Below are positions 7,609 through 14,956 of a stretch of 32,299 nt of DNA, piece by piece. The notes under the pieces are model-generated. The model had not been told where the DNA came from, did no database searches, and saw nothing but the letters and a program-made list of their open reading frames with translations. Numbering within the stretch: the stretch's first letter is position 1; every line of letters begins with the position of its first letter. Both the position numbers and the translations under genes were made by a program. The DNA is taken from the NCBI GenBank assembly GCA_023426345.1, contig JAFAAX010000086.1, positions 1-32,299 of the forward strand, in the 5' to 3' direction. This DNA is from Actinomycetes bacterium (GTDB lineage: Bacteria > Actinomycetota > Actinomycetes > Actinomycetales > Actinomycetaceae).

Positions 7609-8699
7609 CGGATGGCCTCCCCCGCGGCATCCGCGACCGTCATCGCCAGGAACGCCTGTTCCAACGAGGCCGACCGGGCGTCCAGGTCCAGCAGCCGGAC
7701 ACCATCCGCGTCGGCCGCCCGCAGCAGCGCGCCGAGCGTCGCCTGCAGGTCGTCGGTGCGCAGGTGGACGCGGCCGCGCTCGACGAGGGGCGCCGCGACC
7801 AGCCCCGGCAGTCCCGCCATCCCCGATCCGCGGGCAAGGGAGGGACCCGGCCAGGCGCGGCCGCCCTCGTCGATGGGGGAGATCTCGAGGGACGAGGGCG
7901 GGGCCGCCCCCGGCCCGCCGGACGGCGTGAACGCGATCGACGAGGGCTGACTGGCGACGATCTCCGCGACGGTGCCGCGGGCGACGATGCGCCCGCGGGA
8001 CATCACGAGGACGCGGTCGGCCAGCTCCTCGGCCTCCTCAAGGTAGTGCGTGGTGAGCAGCACGGTCGCGCCGCCGTCGAGCATCGAGCGGATGAGGTCC
8101 CAGGTGCGCCGGCGGGACGCGGGATCGAGGCCGGTCGTCGGCTCGTCGAGGAACAGGACCTGCGGGCGCCCCAGGGTCGCCATGGCCAGGTCCAGGCGCC
8201 GGCGCTCGCCGCCGGAGAGGGACTTCACGCGGACGTCCGCACGCGCGCGCAGGTCCACGAGTTCCAGGGAGTCCGCGACGGGGCGGGGCGCCGTCAGCGT
8301 GCCCGCCCACATCGTGAGCGTCTCGCGCACCGTGAGGTCGCCGGCGAACCCGGCCTCCTGCAGCATCATGCCGGTGTGGGGGCGCACCAGCGCGCGCTCG
8401 CGGACGGGGTCGCGGCCGAGGACGCGGACCGAGCCGGAGGTGGGCGGCGCGAGGCCCTCGACGATCTCGACCAGGGAGGTCTTCCCGGCGCCGTTGACGC
8501 CCAGGACGGCGACGAGTTCACCGGACCGGACCTCGAAGGAGACGTCGTCGACGGCGGTGAACCCTCGGCGCGGTCCCTGGACGGAGGCCGGTGGGCGGGC
8601 GGAGCCTGCGCCGGTGCGGGCGCCGGTTCCGGCGCCGTGGCGCGCGCGCCCGGGCGGCCCGTAGCGGCGGGTGACGTGGTCGATCTCGAGGGCGTTCAT
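7605..8699 (-). CDS. ABC transporter ATP-binding protein (ABC-2 exporter)
   Basis: A 364-residue nucleotide-binding protein. It has Walker A GVNGAGKTS (67-75), Q-loop Q114, signature LSGGE (161-165), Walker B VLFLDEP (181-187) and switch H218. The C-terminal 120 residues form the extension common in drug and lantibiotic exporters. The start ATG 8699 gives the canonical LEIDHVTRRYG beginning. A longer upstream frame would add 56 Arg/Pro-rich residues and is rejected. Two oddities are an insertion of about 30 Gly/Ala/Arg residues between the first strand and the A-loop region (about 15-47), and a linker at residues 267-280 that is encoded by a palindromic repeat (7861-7901). Confidence 0.92.
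   Translation of the reverse strand: MNALEIDHVTRRYGPPGRARHGAGTGARTGAGSARPPASVQGPRRGFTAVDDVSFEVRSGELVAVLGVNGAGKTSLVEIVEGLAPPTSGSVRVLGRDPVRERALVRPHTGMMLQEAGFAGDLTVRETLTMWAGTLTAPRPVADSLELVDLRARADVRVKSLSGGERRRLDLAMATLGRPQVLFLDEPTTGLDPASRRRTWDLIRSMLDGGATVLLTTHYLEEAEELADRVLVMSRGRIVARGTVAEIVASQPSSIAFTPSGGPGAAPPSSLEISPIDEGGRAWPGPSLARGSGMAGLPGLVAAPLVERGRVHLRTDDLQATLGALLRAADADGVRLLDLDARSASLEQAFLAMTVADAAGEAIR
7861..7901. repeat. Inverted repeat of the GCCCTCGTC family inside the ABC ATPase gene
   Basis: CCGCCCTCGTC (7861-7871) and GACGAGGGCGG (7891-7901) are perfect 11-bp arms around a 19-base spacer. They fall in the variable linker of the ATPase C-terminal extension and encode the residues around SPIDEGG. 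The same core appears in other palindromes at 5416, 21734 and 30292. Confidence 0.6.
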
Positions 8700-8994
8700 G
8701 GGGCTCTCTCTGGGGGGCGGGCCGGCTGGGACGGGTCGGTTGATGGGGGCGGGTGGGACGGATGAGTCCGCTTCGGCGCCCGGCCGGGCGCGTCGTCGGT
8801 TCCAGTCTCGGGGCGCCCGCGCGCCGACGGCAGTGCGGATCCTCATCGCTTCGCGGGGGTTCCGCACGGGCCGGCCATGACAGATGTCAGGCGCCGCGAT
8901 TCTTCCCGCCCCCGGTCTTGCCGTCCTCCCGCCCCTCGCGCCTCCCCGCCGTCGCGCCCGCCCGCGCGGCTGTGGCGTCCACTACGGTGGGGCC
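8700..8994. other. Divergent intergenic region between exporter operon and GNAT gene
   Basis: About 295 bases with no supported gene. It should hold the promoter of the minus-strand ABC/kinase operon and that of the plus-strand acetyltransferase. Two symmetric elements are visible: TGACA-GA-TGTCA (8878-8889), and a wider pair GTGCGGA/TCCGCAC near 8833-8867. The compact palindrome is a candidate operator for the response regulator. Confidence 0.4.
8983..8988 (+). promoter_or_regulatory. -10 box of a leaderless promoter (GNAT gene)
   Basis: TACGGT ends 6 bases before the ATG at 8995, so transcription would begin at or next to the start codon. There is no Shine-Dalgarno sequence in the interval. 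Confidence 0.5.
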
Positions 8995-9579
8995 ATGGGG
9001 GAACGGTTGCGCGCGTGGACGGACACGGAGCAGGACGTCGCCTTCGTGGCGGACGCCTTCGACGACCCGGAGATGAACCGCCAGGGCGAGGTGGCGGGCT
9101 CGGAGGACGCCCGCGCGTGGCTGCGCGAGCGCCTGGAGGGCCCCGGTCAGTGGGCGTGGTGCCTGGAGGTGGACGGGGAGGCGGCGGGCGCCGTGCGGAT
9201 CTCGCAGCTGTCGGACCTGCATCGAACGGGGTGGGTGTCCTACTGGATCCACCGGGACAGGCGAGGACACGGGCGGGCGGGGCGCGCCGCGGAGGCCGCC
9301 TGCACGTGGGCGCTCACCGACGGCAACCTGTTCCGCCTCGAGCTGGGCTTCCGCGCCGACAACCTCGCCTCCTTCCAGACCGCTCTGCAGGCGGGCTTCC
9401 ACCGCGAGGGCGTCGAGCGCCTCAAGTTCGTGCGCCCCGACCGCGACGCCCCCAGCTTCGATCCGGCGGACCGCGTCGACGTGTGGACCTGCGCGCGTCT
9501 GCGCACGGATCCGCGTCCCATGCTCGGAGGCGTGGAGTTGGACTGGGTGCCGCGTCCGCTGCCCGCGCCGGCCGTGTGA
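8995..9579 (+). CDS. GNAT family N-acetyltransferase (RimJ/RimL-like)
   Basis: A 194-residue acetyl-CoA-dependent acetyltransferase. The family core is visible: a strand and turn with AGAVRIS (about residues 62-68), then VSYWIHRDRRGHGRAGRAAEAACTW (about 81-105), whose R-G-H-G-R stretch is the acetyl-CoA pyrophosphate loop, and the C-terminal LGFRADNLASFQTALQAGFHREG (about 118-140) typical of RimJ/RimL proteins. The substrate could be a protein N-terminus or a small molecule. The ATG at 8995 is supported by the -10 box just upstream and by the natural domain boundary. A longer frame from 8884 would add only Pro/Arg-rich sequence. Confidence 0.85.
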   Translation: MGERLRAWTDTEQDVAFVADAFDDPEMNRQGEVAGSEDARAWLRERLEGPGQWAWCLEVDGEAAGAVRISQLSDLHRTGWVSYWIHRDRRGHGRAGRAAEAACTWALTDGNLFRLELGFRADNLASFQTALQAGFHREGVERLKFVRPDRDAPSFDPADRVDVWTCARLRTDPRPMLGGVELDWVPRPLPAPAV

Positions 9580-9737
9580 CCGCGGCGCCCTCGCCGATCC
9601 TGCGTCCGTGGCCGGTCCCGTGCCGGTCGCTCCCGCGGCCCTCGTCGCCCTCGTCCCCGTCCCCTCACTCTCCCGGGGGGATCGACCAGGGCGGCCCGGG
9701 CCCGAGAGACGGCCTGCGCCCGTCGAGGTGACAGCCG

Positions 9738-9766
9738 TTGCCGGGCGCCGCGCCGGCTGGCATGCT
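9738..9766 (+). promoter_or_regulatory. Putative promoter of xfp
   Basis: TTGCCG (9738-9743) and CATGCT (9761-9766) are separated by 17 bases. This is the only well-spaced -35/-10 pair I see in the 234 bases before xfp. The -10 is a weak match. Confidence 0.35.
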
Positions 9767-9813
9767 GGGGATCACAGTCCGCCGCGCGAGCGGCGCCGGC
9801 AGAAGGAGTCCGA

Positions 9814-12267
9814 ATGTCCGAGCAATCGACGGCCGAGCTGGTGGAGGCGCTGGCGCATCCGACGGAGGACGACGTCGCCGCGATGGACGCCTGGTGGCGC
9901 GCCGACAACTACCTGACGGTCGGGCAGATCTACCTCAAATCGAACCCCCTGCTGCGGACGGCCCTGACGGCGGACGACATCAAGCCCAGACTGCTGGGCC
10001 ACTGGGGGACGTCGCCGGGGCTGTCGTTCATCTACGCGCACGCCTCGCGGCTGATCCGCATGACCGGCCAGGACATGATCTACATCACCGGCCCCGGCCA
10101 CGGCGGTCCCGCCCTCGTGGCGGCGACGTACCTGGAGGACACCTACACCGAGGTCTACCCGCGCATCACGGAGGACGAGGACGGCGTGCTGCGCCTGTTC
10201 CGCCAGTTCTCCGCGCCCGGCGGCATCCCCTCGCACGTGTCGGTGACGACGCCGGGGTCCATCAACGAGGGCGGCGAGCTGGGCTACAGCCTGGTCCACG
10301 CCTTCGGCGCGGTTTTCGACAATCCGGACCTCATCGCGCTGACGGTGGTCGGCGACGGCGAGGCCGAGACCGGTCCGCTGGAGGGCTCCTGGAAGGGGAT
10401 CTCGTTCCTCAATCCCGCCCGCGACGGCGCGGTCCTGCCGATCCTCCACCTCAACGGCGCGAAGATCGCGAGCCCCACGGTCCAGGGCCGCAAGAACCCA
10501 GAGGACCTGCGCAAACTCTACGAGGGCCACGGTTACGAGGTCATCGAGGTGACGGTCGACGAGGGAGCGGACGCGATCCCGCAGGCGCACCGCGACATCG
10601 ACCGGGCCCTGGCCCATGCGTGGGGCCGCATCCGGGAGATCCAGACGGCCGCCCGCACGGTCGGCCCGGACGGAGTGCCGGCGGGCCTGGCCCCGGAGGC
10701 CGGCAACGGCGCGCAGCCGCGCTGGCCGATGATCATCCTGCGCTCCCCCAAGGGCTGGACGGGGCCCCACGAGGTCGACGGCGTGGTCGTCGAGGGCACG
10801 TGGCGCGCCCACCAGGTCCCGCTGTCGGGCGTCAAGGAGAACCCGGAGCACCTGGCGATCCTCGAACGCTGGCTGCGGTCCTACCGGCCCGAGGAGCTCT
10901 TCGACGAGCGCGGCGCCGTGGTCGACCTGGTCCGCCGGGCCAACCCGCGCGGCGACAAGCGGATGTCCGCGAACCCCGCGGCCAACGGCGGCGGCGCGTA
11001 CACGCCGCTGGACATGCCGGACTGGCGGGACTTCGCCCTGGATTTTGCGCCCGACCAGCGCGGCACGTTCCTCCACGAGTCGACGCGGACGCTGGGGGAG
11101 TTCCTCGCCGAGCTCTACCGGCGCAACCCGGAGACCTTCCGCCTGTTCTGCCCGGACGAGGCCAACTCGAACCGGCTGGGCGCCGTCTTCGACGTGACGG
11201 ACCGGGCGTTCATGGAGCCGACCAACGACCTGGACGTCAAGCTCTCGCGCAACGGCCGCGTCATGGAGGTCCTGTCCGAGCACAACACCCACGGCTGGCT
11301 GGAGGGCTACAACCTCACCGGCCGCCACGGCCTGTTCGCCTCCTACGAGGCCTTCGGCATGGTGTGCGTGTCCCAGACGATCCAGCATGCGAAGTGGCTG
11401 GAGGAGGGCGTGAGCCTGGACTGGCGCACCCCGGTCCCCTCCCTCAACATCCTGCTGTCCTCGACGTGCTGGCGCAACGACCACAACGGGTTCTCCCACC
11501 AGGGCCCGGGCGTGCTGTCCACCGTCCTCAACCTGCGCGGCGACGTCGTGCGCGCCTACCTGCCCCCGGATGCGAACTGCCTGCTGGAGATCGCGGACTA
11601 CGCCTTCGAGACCCGCGACCGCGTCAACCTCATCGTCCAGGACAAGCAGCCGCAGTTCCAGTGGCTGACCCGCGACGAGGCCTACCTCCACTGCCAGAAG
11701 GGCTACGGCATCTGGGACTGGGCGGGCAACGAGGACCCGGACTCGCCGTCCGACCCGGACATCGTCATCGCGTGCGCGGGCGACGTGGTGACCACGGAGG
11801 CCGTGGCCGCCGCCCAGATCCTGCGCCAGATGCTGCCGCACCTGACGGTGCGCGTGGTCAACGTGGTGCGGCTGCAGACCCTGTGCCGCCCGAAGGACCA
11901 CCCCAACGGCATGTCGGACCAGGATTTCGCGGAGACGTTCACGGATCACACGGACGTCATCTTCTGCTTCCACGGGTACCCGGGCGCCGTCCACCAGCTG
12001 GTCCACGGGCGTCCCGACGCCGACCGCTTCCACGTGCGCGGCTTCATCGAGGAGGGCACCACCACGACGCCCTTCGACATGGTGGTGCGCAACAAGGTCG
12101 ACCGCTTCCATCTGGTGATGGACGCGGTCAACAACTGCCGGCGCACGATCCGCGGGGGCGCGGACCTCAAGCGGTGGTGCGAGCGCCAGCTCGAGCGCCA
12201 CGAGTCCTACAAGGTCGACACCCTGGAGGACCTCCCCGAGATCCGCAACTGGCAGTTCCAGGCCTGA
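9814..12267 (+). CDS. xfp: Xylulose-5-phosphate/fructose-6-phosphate phosphoketolase
   Basis: An 817-residue cytoplasmic thiamine-diphosphate enzyme. It splits xylulose-5-phosphate or fructose-6-phosphate with phosphate to give acetyl phosphate and glyceraldehyde-3-phosphate or erythrose-4-phosphate, the key step of the bifid shunt. Full family length. Visible motifs include LGHWGTSPGL (61-70), ITGPGHGGPA (91-100), the ThDP/Mg motif GDGEAETGPLEGSWKG (180-195) and the C-terminal half with EGYNLTGRHGLFASYEAFG. The ATG is preceded by AAGGAG five bases upstream. The 3' end is duplicated in decayed form about 900 bases downstream. Xfp can also feed acetate kinase, but no ackA/pta is in this window. 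Confidence 0.97.
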   Translation: MSEQSTAELVEALAHPTEDDVAAMDAWWRADNYLTVGQIYLKSNPLLRTALTADDIKPRLLGHWGTSPGLSFIYAHASRLIRMTGQDMIYITGPGHGGPALVAATYLEDTYTEVYPRITEDEDGVLRLFRQFSAPGGIPSHVSVTTPGSINEGGELGYSLVHAFGAVFDNPDLIALTVVGDGEAETGPLEGSWKGISFLNPARDGAVLPILHLNGAKIASPTVQGRKNPEDLRKLYEGHGYEVIEVTVDEGADAIPQAHRDIDRALAHAWGRIREIQTAARTVGPDGVPAGLAPEAGNGAQPRWPMIILRSPKGWTGPHEVDGVVVEGTWRAHQVPLSGVKENPEHLAILERWLRSYRPEELFDERGAVVDLVRRANPRGDKRMSANPAANGGGAYTPLDMPDWRDFALDFAPDQRGTFLHESTRTLGEFLAELYRRNPETFRLFCPDEANSNRLGAVFDVTDRAFMEPTNDLDVKLSRNGRVMEVLSEHNTHGWLEGYNLTGRHGLFASYEAFGMVCVSQTIQHAKWLEEGVSLDWRTPVPSLNILLSSTCWRNDHNGFSHQGPGVLSTVLNLRGDVVRAYLPPDANCLLEIADYAFETRDRVNLIVQDKQPQFQWLTRDEAYLHCQKGYGIWDWAGNEDPDSPSDPDIVIACAGDVVTTEAVAAAQILRQMLPHLTVRVVNVVRLQTLCRPKDHPNGMSDQDFAETFTDHTDVIFCFHGYPGAVHQLVHGRPDADRFHVRGFIEEGTTTTPFDMVVRNKVDRFHLVMDAVNNCRRTIRGGADLKRWCERQLERHESYKVDTLEDLPEIRNWQFQA

Positions 12268-12308
12268 GCGGTCCCGCCCGTCCCCGCGTGACACGCGCAG
12301 GCCCGTCG

Positions 12309-12374
12309 CGAAGACGGTCCCCTTTTTCACCGAAGACGGTCCCCTTCTTCACCGAAGACGGTTCTCGCGCGGCC
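12309..12374. repeat. 22-bp tandem repeat array next to TA1
   Basis: Units begin at 12309, 12331 and 12353. The first two are nearly identical and the third is degenerate after 11 bases. The shared core is CGAAGACGGTCCCCTT. The array starts 42 bases after the xfp stop and ends just before the 3' end of the toxin gene. There are no spacers, so it is not CRISPR. Confidence 0.8.
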
Positions 12375-12379
12375 TCAGC

Positions 12380-12733
12380 TCATCGCATGAGATGTTGCTG
12401 AGGGTCCACGGCGTCGTGAAGAACTCGGTCGATGTGGATGGACGTGCCCACGAGCCGATAGACCACGAAGTGTCGAGGCTTGGCAATGCCGTGAGAACCC
12501 GGAGGAACATGATCACGACTCAGACTCAGGTGCCATGTCCTGAAACCGTCACCGAGTTCTGGACGAGGAGAGGAACCTGCTCGCGCTGGATCTGCGGCAA
12601 TGTCTGCGAGAGCGGTGGTGATCAGCGCTTCATATCCGTCTCTGACAGTCGGGCCGAAGTGCTCGACAGACCAGACGAGGATCCTGCGGATGTCCTCGCG
12701 AGCCTCCGGTGCGAGGACCAGGCGTTGGTTCAC
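12380..12733 (-). CDS. RelE/ParE-family toxin (TA1)
   Basis: A 117-residue protein with the ParE/RelE layout. It opens with LVLAPEAREDIRRILVWSVEHFG (a strand, then the long paired helices), continues with ALADIAADPARAGSSPRPELGDGFRTWHLS and ends in the strands HFVVYRLVGTSIHIDRVLHD. Toxins of this family poison DNA gyrase (ParE) or cleave mRNA on the ribosome (RelE). Sequence alone leans towards ParE because the helix pair is long. It starts at a GTG (12733) overlapping the antitoxin stop (12730), the usual coupled arrangement. The module lies between xfp and a decayed copy of the xfp 3' end. Confidence 0.82.
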   Translation of the reverse strand: MNQRLVLAPEAREDIRRILVWSVEHFGPTVRDGYEALITTALADIAADPARAGSSPRPELGDGFRTWHLSLSRDHVPPGSHGIAKPRHFVVYRLVGTSIHIDRVLHDAVDPQQHLMR

Positions 12734-12999
12734 GTCGTCCTGCGTTCGACGAGCGCAGTGGCCTCTCGTCCGATCCTCCGGATGTGGTCGCGAAGCTGGT
12801 CAGATCGAACTTCGACACCATCACCGGCCGCGATGCTGGTCTCGGCAACCTCCACGGCTTCCCGGAGTGCCTCAGTCTGTGCGGCGTGCTGGTCGTCGTC
12901 ACCCTCGAGACCGATGAGCAGCTCCCGGGCAAGTTCTGCCTGGTCGCTCCGGCTCAGTGACCGGGCGCTGTCGAGGACATGGGCGACATTCGAGGCCAT
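12730..12999 (-). CDS. Antitoxin of TA1 (addiction-module component type)
   Basis: An 89-residue acidic, helical protein directly upstream of and overlapping the ParE-like toxin. The N-terminal SARSLSRSDQAELARELLIGLEGD resembles the short helical addiction-module antitoxins that pair with ParE-type toxins. The middle (EALREAVEVAETSIAAGDGVEV, residues about 43-64) is the part that recurs as a degenerate copy at 13273-13364. A TAGACT -10 box ends 6 bases before the ATG. The partner relation is inferred from overlap and order. No DNA-binding domain is obvious. Confidence 0.75.
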   Translation of the reverse strand: MASNVAHVLDSARSLSRSDQAELARELLIGLEGDDDQHAAQTEALREAVEVAETSIAAGDGVEVRSDQLRDHIRRIGREATALVERRTT

Positions 13000-13005
13000 G
13001 GGGCG

Positions 13006-13011
13006 AGTCTA
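13006..13011 (-). promoter_or_regulatory. -10 box of a leaderless promoter for TA1
   Basis: On the minus strand TAGACT is followed by 6 bases (CGCCCC) and then the antitoxin ATG at 12999. Confidence 0.5.
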
Positions 13012-13058
13012 GCCGTTGACCGGCCGACGCGGTGATGAGGAGTGTATGGGCGGGCTGA

Positions 13059-13166
13059 GCGGACCCCGAGCGCTGGTGCGAGCGCCAGTTGGAGCGCCAC
13101 GCGCGCTACACCATCGAGCACCTGGAGGACCTTCCCGAGATTCGCAACTGGACGTTCCAGGGGTGA
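13059..13166 (+). pseudogene. Degenerate second copy of the xfp 3' end
   Basis: From the tryptophan codon at 13074 to the TGA at 13164-13166, thirty codons align without gaps to the last thirty of xfp, with 22 identical residues, including WCERQLERH and LEDLPEIRNW. DNA similarity extends about 15 bases further upstream, where an in-frame stop occurs. The sequence after the stop (GTGACACGCG, then the 22-bp repeats) also matches that after xfp. The copy is too diverged to be a recent duplication. It is a remnant with no start and no function. Confidence 0.85.
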
Positions 13167-13211
13167 AGATGGAGGACCGGGCCTCCCAGCGTGACACGCG
13201 CGGCCCCGCCG

Positions 13212-13277
13212 CGAAGACGGTTCCCTTCTTCACCGAAGACGGTCGTCTCTTGCGTCGAAGACGGTTCCCCTGCGGAT
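13212..13277. repeat. Second 22-bp tandem repeat array
   Basis: Three 22-base units start at 13212, 13234 and 13256, each opening with CGAAGACGGT. The array lies at the same distance from the xfp remnant as the first array does from xfp (start offsets 903 versus about 899 bases), so it belongs to the duplicated block. Confidence 0.75.
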
Positions 13278-13364
13278 GTCCTCGCGAAGCTGGTCAGGTC
13301 GGACTTCGACACCCTCACAGGCAGCGATGCTGGTTTCGGCAACCTCCACTGCTTCTCGGAGCGC
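13273..13364 (-). pseudogene. Decayed fragment of the TA1 antitoxin/toxin genes
   Basis: Read on the minus strand this encodes ALREAVEVAETSIAACEGVE and then VRPDQLREDIR. The first part matches antitoxin residues about 44-74 nearly perfectly. The last codons (GAGGACATCCGCAGG) instead match the toxin gene near its residue 13. The fragment is therefore a hybrid left by a deletion between antitoxin and toxin. It has no start codon and lacks the antitoxin N-terminus. Confidence 0.75.
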
Positions 13365-13489
13365 GTCTGGCCGGTGACTGGGCGACGTGGTGATGAGGCG
13401 CTTCTGGGTCGGCTGCGCGGCTGTCGAGCGGTGGTGCGCGCGCCGACGGCGCCTGATGTCAGTCTGCTACACCCCCTGATGTACATTCT

Positions 13490-14956
13490 CTACACTTGCC
13501 GGACCGGTGGGGGCAGGGGAACAACGGGCCTGCGGATGACGCTGTGGGCGGCGAGCGCCTCGGCGCGGGTGCGGCCCAGGTCGACCACGGGCGCGGGGTA
13601 CGCGGCGGTGCCCCACTCCTCGACGTTGGCGCGGATGTACGCGCCGTCCGGGTCAAACCTGCGGGCCTGGCGATCAGGGTTGAAGATGCGGAAGTAGGGG
13701 GCCGCGTCCGCCCCGGATCCGGCGATCCACTGCCAGTTGAATGGGTTGCTCGCTGCGTCCGCGTCGACCAGGGTGTCCCAGAACCACTGCTCGCCCACGC
13801 GCCAGTCGATGAGCAGGTTCTTGGTGAGGAACGACGCGGTGACCATGCGCACCCGGTTGTGCATCCAGCCGGTGCGCCACAGCTCCCGCATCCCCGCATC
13901 GACCAGGGCCACGCCGGTGCGTCCCTCCTGCCACGCCCGGAGCAGGTCGGGGCGACGGGCGGGCCAAGGGAAGCCGTCGAACTCGGCCCGCCAGTTCCTG
14001 GTGGCCAGGCCCGGGGAGTAGTGCAGCGTGTGCCACGCGAACTCGCGCCATCCGAGTTCAGTGAGGAAGCCCGCTGCGCCGTCCTCCGTCCCAGGGCCTT
14101 CCTGGCGGGCCTGGACGACGGTATGCCAGACCTGGTGGGGGCTGAGCTCCCCCCAGCGCAGGTGCGGTGACAGCCGGGACGTCCCCACGATCGAGGGGAT
14201 CTCCCGCTCCGAGGAATAGGCCGCCAGGCGCTCCCTCACGAAGGAGCGCAGGGCGCGCTGAGCGGCTGCTTCGCCCGGCTCCCACGTGGCATCGAGGCCC
14301 CCGGCCCAGTCGGGCCGGCCCGGCAGCAGCTCGAGGTCGTCGAGTTCCAGGGTCTCGGCCCGCAGCAGACTCGGGGCCGGCGAGGGGGACGAGGACGGGG
14401 GCGGACCAGCGGGCGGTGGGAGCGGGCGGCGCGGCGACGGCCGGGACAGACATGCTCGCCAGAACGGCGTGAACACCGAGTACGGCGCACCGTCGCGGGT
14501 GAGGATCGTTCCCGGCTCGAACAGCAAGGTGGCGGCGAAGGACTCGACGCCGATTCCCCGAGCCGCCAGGTGCGCCCGGACGGTGCGGTCCACTGCGCGC
14601 TCCGGGCCGCCGTAGCGCCGGTTCCACACCACCGCAGCGGCACCGGCACGGGCGGCGACGGCCGGGACCTCGCGGGATGCGGGCCCGCTACGCAGGACCA
14701 GGGCGATCCCGAGGTCCGCCAGCGACGCGGTCAGTGCGGCCAGGCTGTGGTGGAGCCACCATTTGGCGGCGCCGCCGAGCGGGCGAACTCCCGGGGACTG
14801 CTCGTCGAGGACGTACACGGCGATAACCGTCCCCCCGCGATCCAGCGCCGCGCGCAGGGCCGGGTTGTCCGCGACCCGGAGGTCGTCGCGGAACCAGACG
14901 AGCACCGACCGGGGTCTGGCGCCCCGGGGTCTGGCGCCCTGGGCCTCTGCGGTCAT
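13490..14956 (-). CDS. phr: Deoxyribodipyrimidine photolyase
   Basis: A 488-residue FAD flavoprotein that uses blue light to split pyrimidine dimers in DNA. The N-terminal antenna-binding domain starts with VLVWFRDDLRVADNPALRAA (about residues 19-38). The C-terminal FAD domain shows TELGWREFAWHTLHY, the motif WRTGWMHNRVRMVTASFLTK, DWRVGEQWFWDTLVDAD and NPFNWQWIAGSGADA, all typical of class I CPD photolyases. It is the last gene of a four-gene operon and its ATG overlaps the MMPL stop, an unusual partner for a DNA repair enzyme. The codons for residues 7-16 are a perfect 15-base tandem duplication (GARPR twice). Confidence 0.93.
   Translation of the reverse strand: MTAEAQGARPRGARPRSVLVWFRDDLRVADNPALRAALDRGGTVIAVYVLDEQSPGVRPLGGAAKWWLHHSLAALTASLADLGIALVLRSGPASREVPAVAARAGAAAVVWNRRYGGPERAVDRTVRAHLAARGIGVESFAATLLFEPGTILTRDGAPYSVFTPFWRACLSRPSPRRPLPPPAGPPPSSSPSPAPSLLRAETLELDDLELLPGRPDWAGGLDATWEPGEAAAQRALRSFVRERLAAYSSEREIPSIVGTSRLSPHLRWGELSPHQVWHTVVQARQEGPGTEDGAAGFLTELGWREFAWHTLHYSPGLATRNWRAEFDGFPWPARRPDLLRAWQEGRTGVALVDAGMRELWRTGWMHNRVRMVTASFLTKNLLIDWRVGEQWFWDTLVDADAASNPFNWQWIAGSGADAAPYFRIFNPDRQARRFDPDGAYIRANVEEWGTAAYPAPVVDLGRTRAEALAAHSVIRRPVVPLPPPVRQV
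14910..14939. repeat. 15-bp perfect tandem duplication in the photolyase N-terminus
   Basis: Bases 14910-14924 and 14925-14939 are identical and duplicate five codons (GARPR). The copies lie before the first beta strand, so copy number should not matter to the fold. Confidence 0.7.

Larger units (their letters stand above)
13167..13489. other. Geneless stretch holding the decayed duplicate block
   Basis: No intact gene is visible. The stretch contains the second 22-bp array, the antitoxin/toxin fragment and a further junction (about 13371-13448). That junction resembles 13014-13090 and includes another short match (GGTGGTGCG..CGCGCC) to the start of the duplicated xfp tail. It ends just short of the photolyase stop. 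Confidence 0.6.

Noticed and set aside
8700..8867. N-terminal extension of the ABC ATPase by 56 residues
   Set aside because: The extra residues are Arg/Pro-rich, unlike the family, and the ATG at 8699 gives the standard first strand.
9772..12330. Very long open frame antisense to xfp (852 residues)
   Set aside because: It is the mirror of a GC-rich coding frame. Its product is a compositionally biased Arg/Gly/Asp/Val polymer with no motif, while the plus strand encodes an intact phosphoketolase.
13059..13166. Second phosphoketolase gene
   Set aside because: Only about 35 codons of the 3' end are present, preceded by an in-frame stop, with no start codon or domain.
12309..13277. 22-bp tandem repeats considered as a CRISPR array
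   Set aside because: Units are directly adjacent with no spacers, repeats degenerate after two or three units, and there are no cas genes in the window.
12268..13489. Insertion sequence or prophage between xfp and phr
   Set aside because: No transposase, integrase or phage gene is visible, and no terminal inverted repeats or short target duplications could be found. Only the imperfect duplicated block is present.
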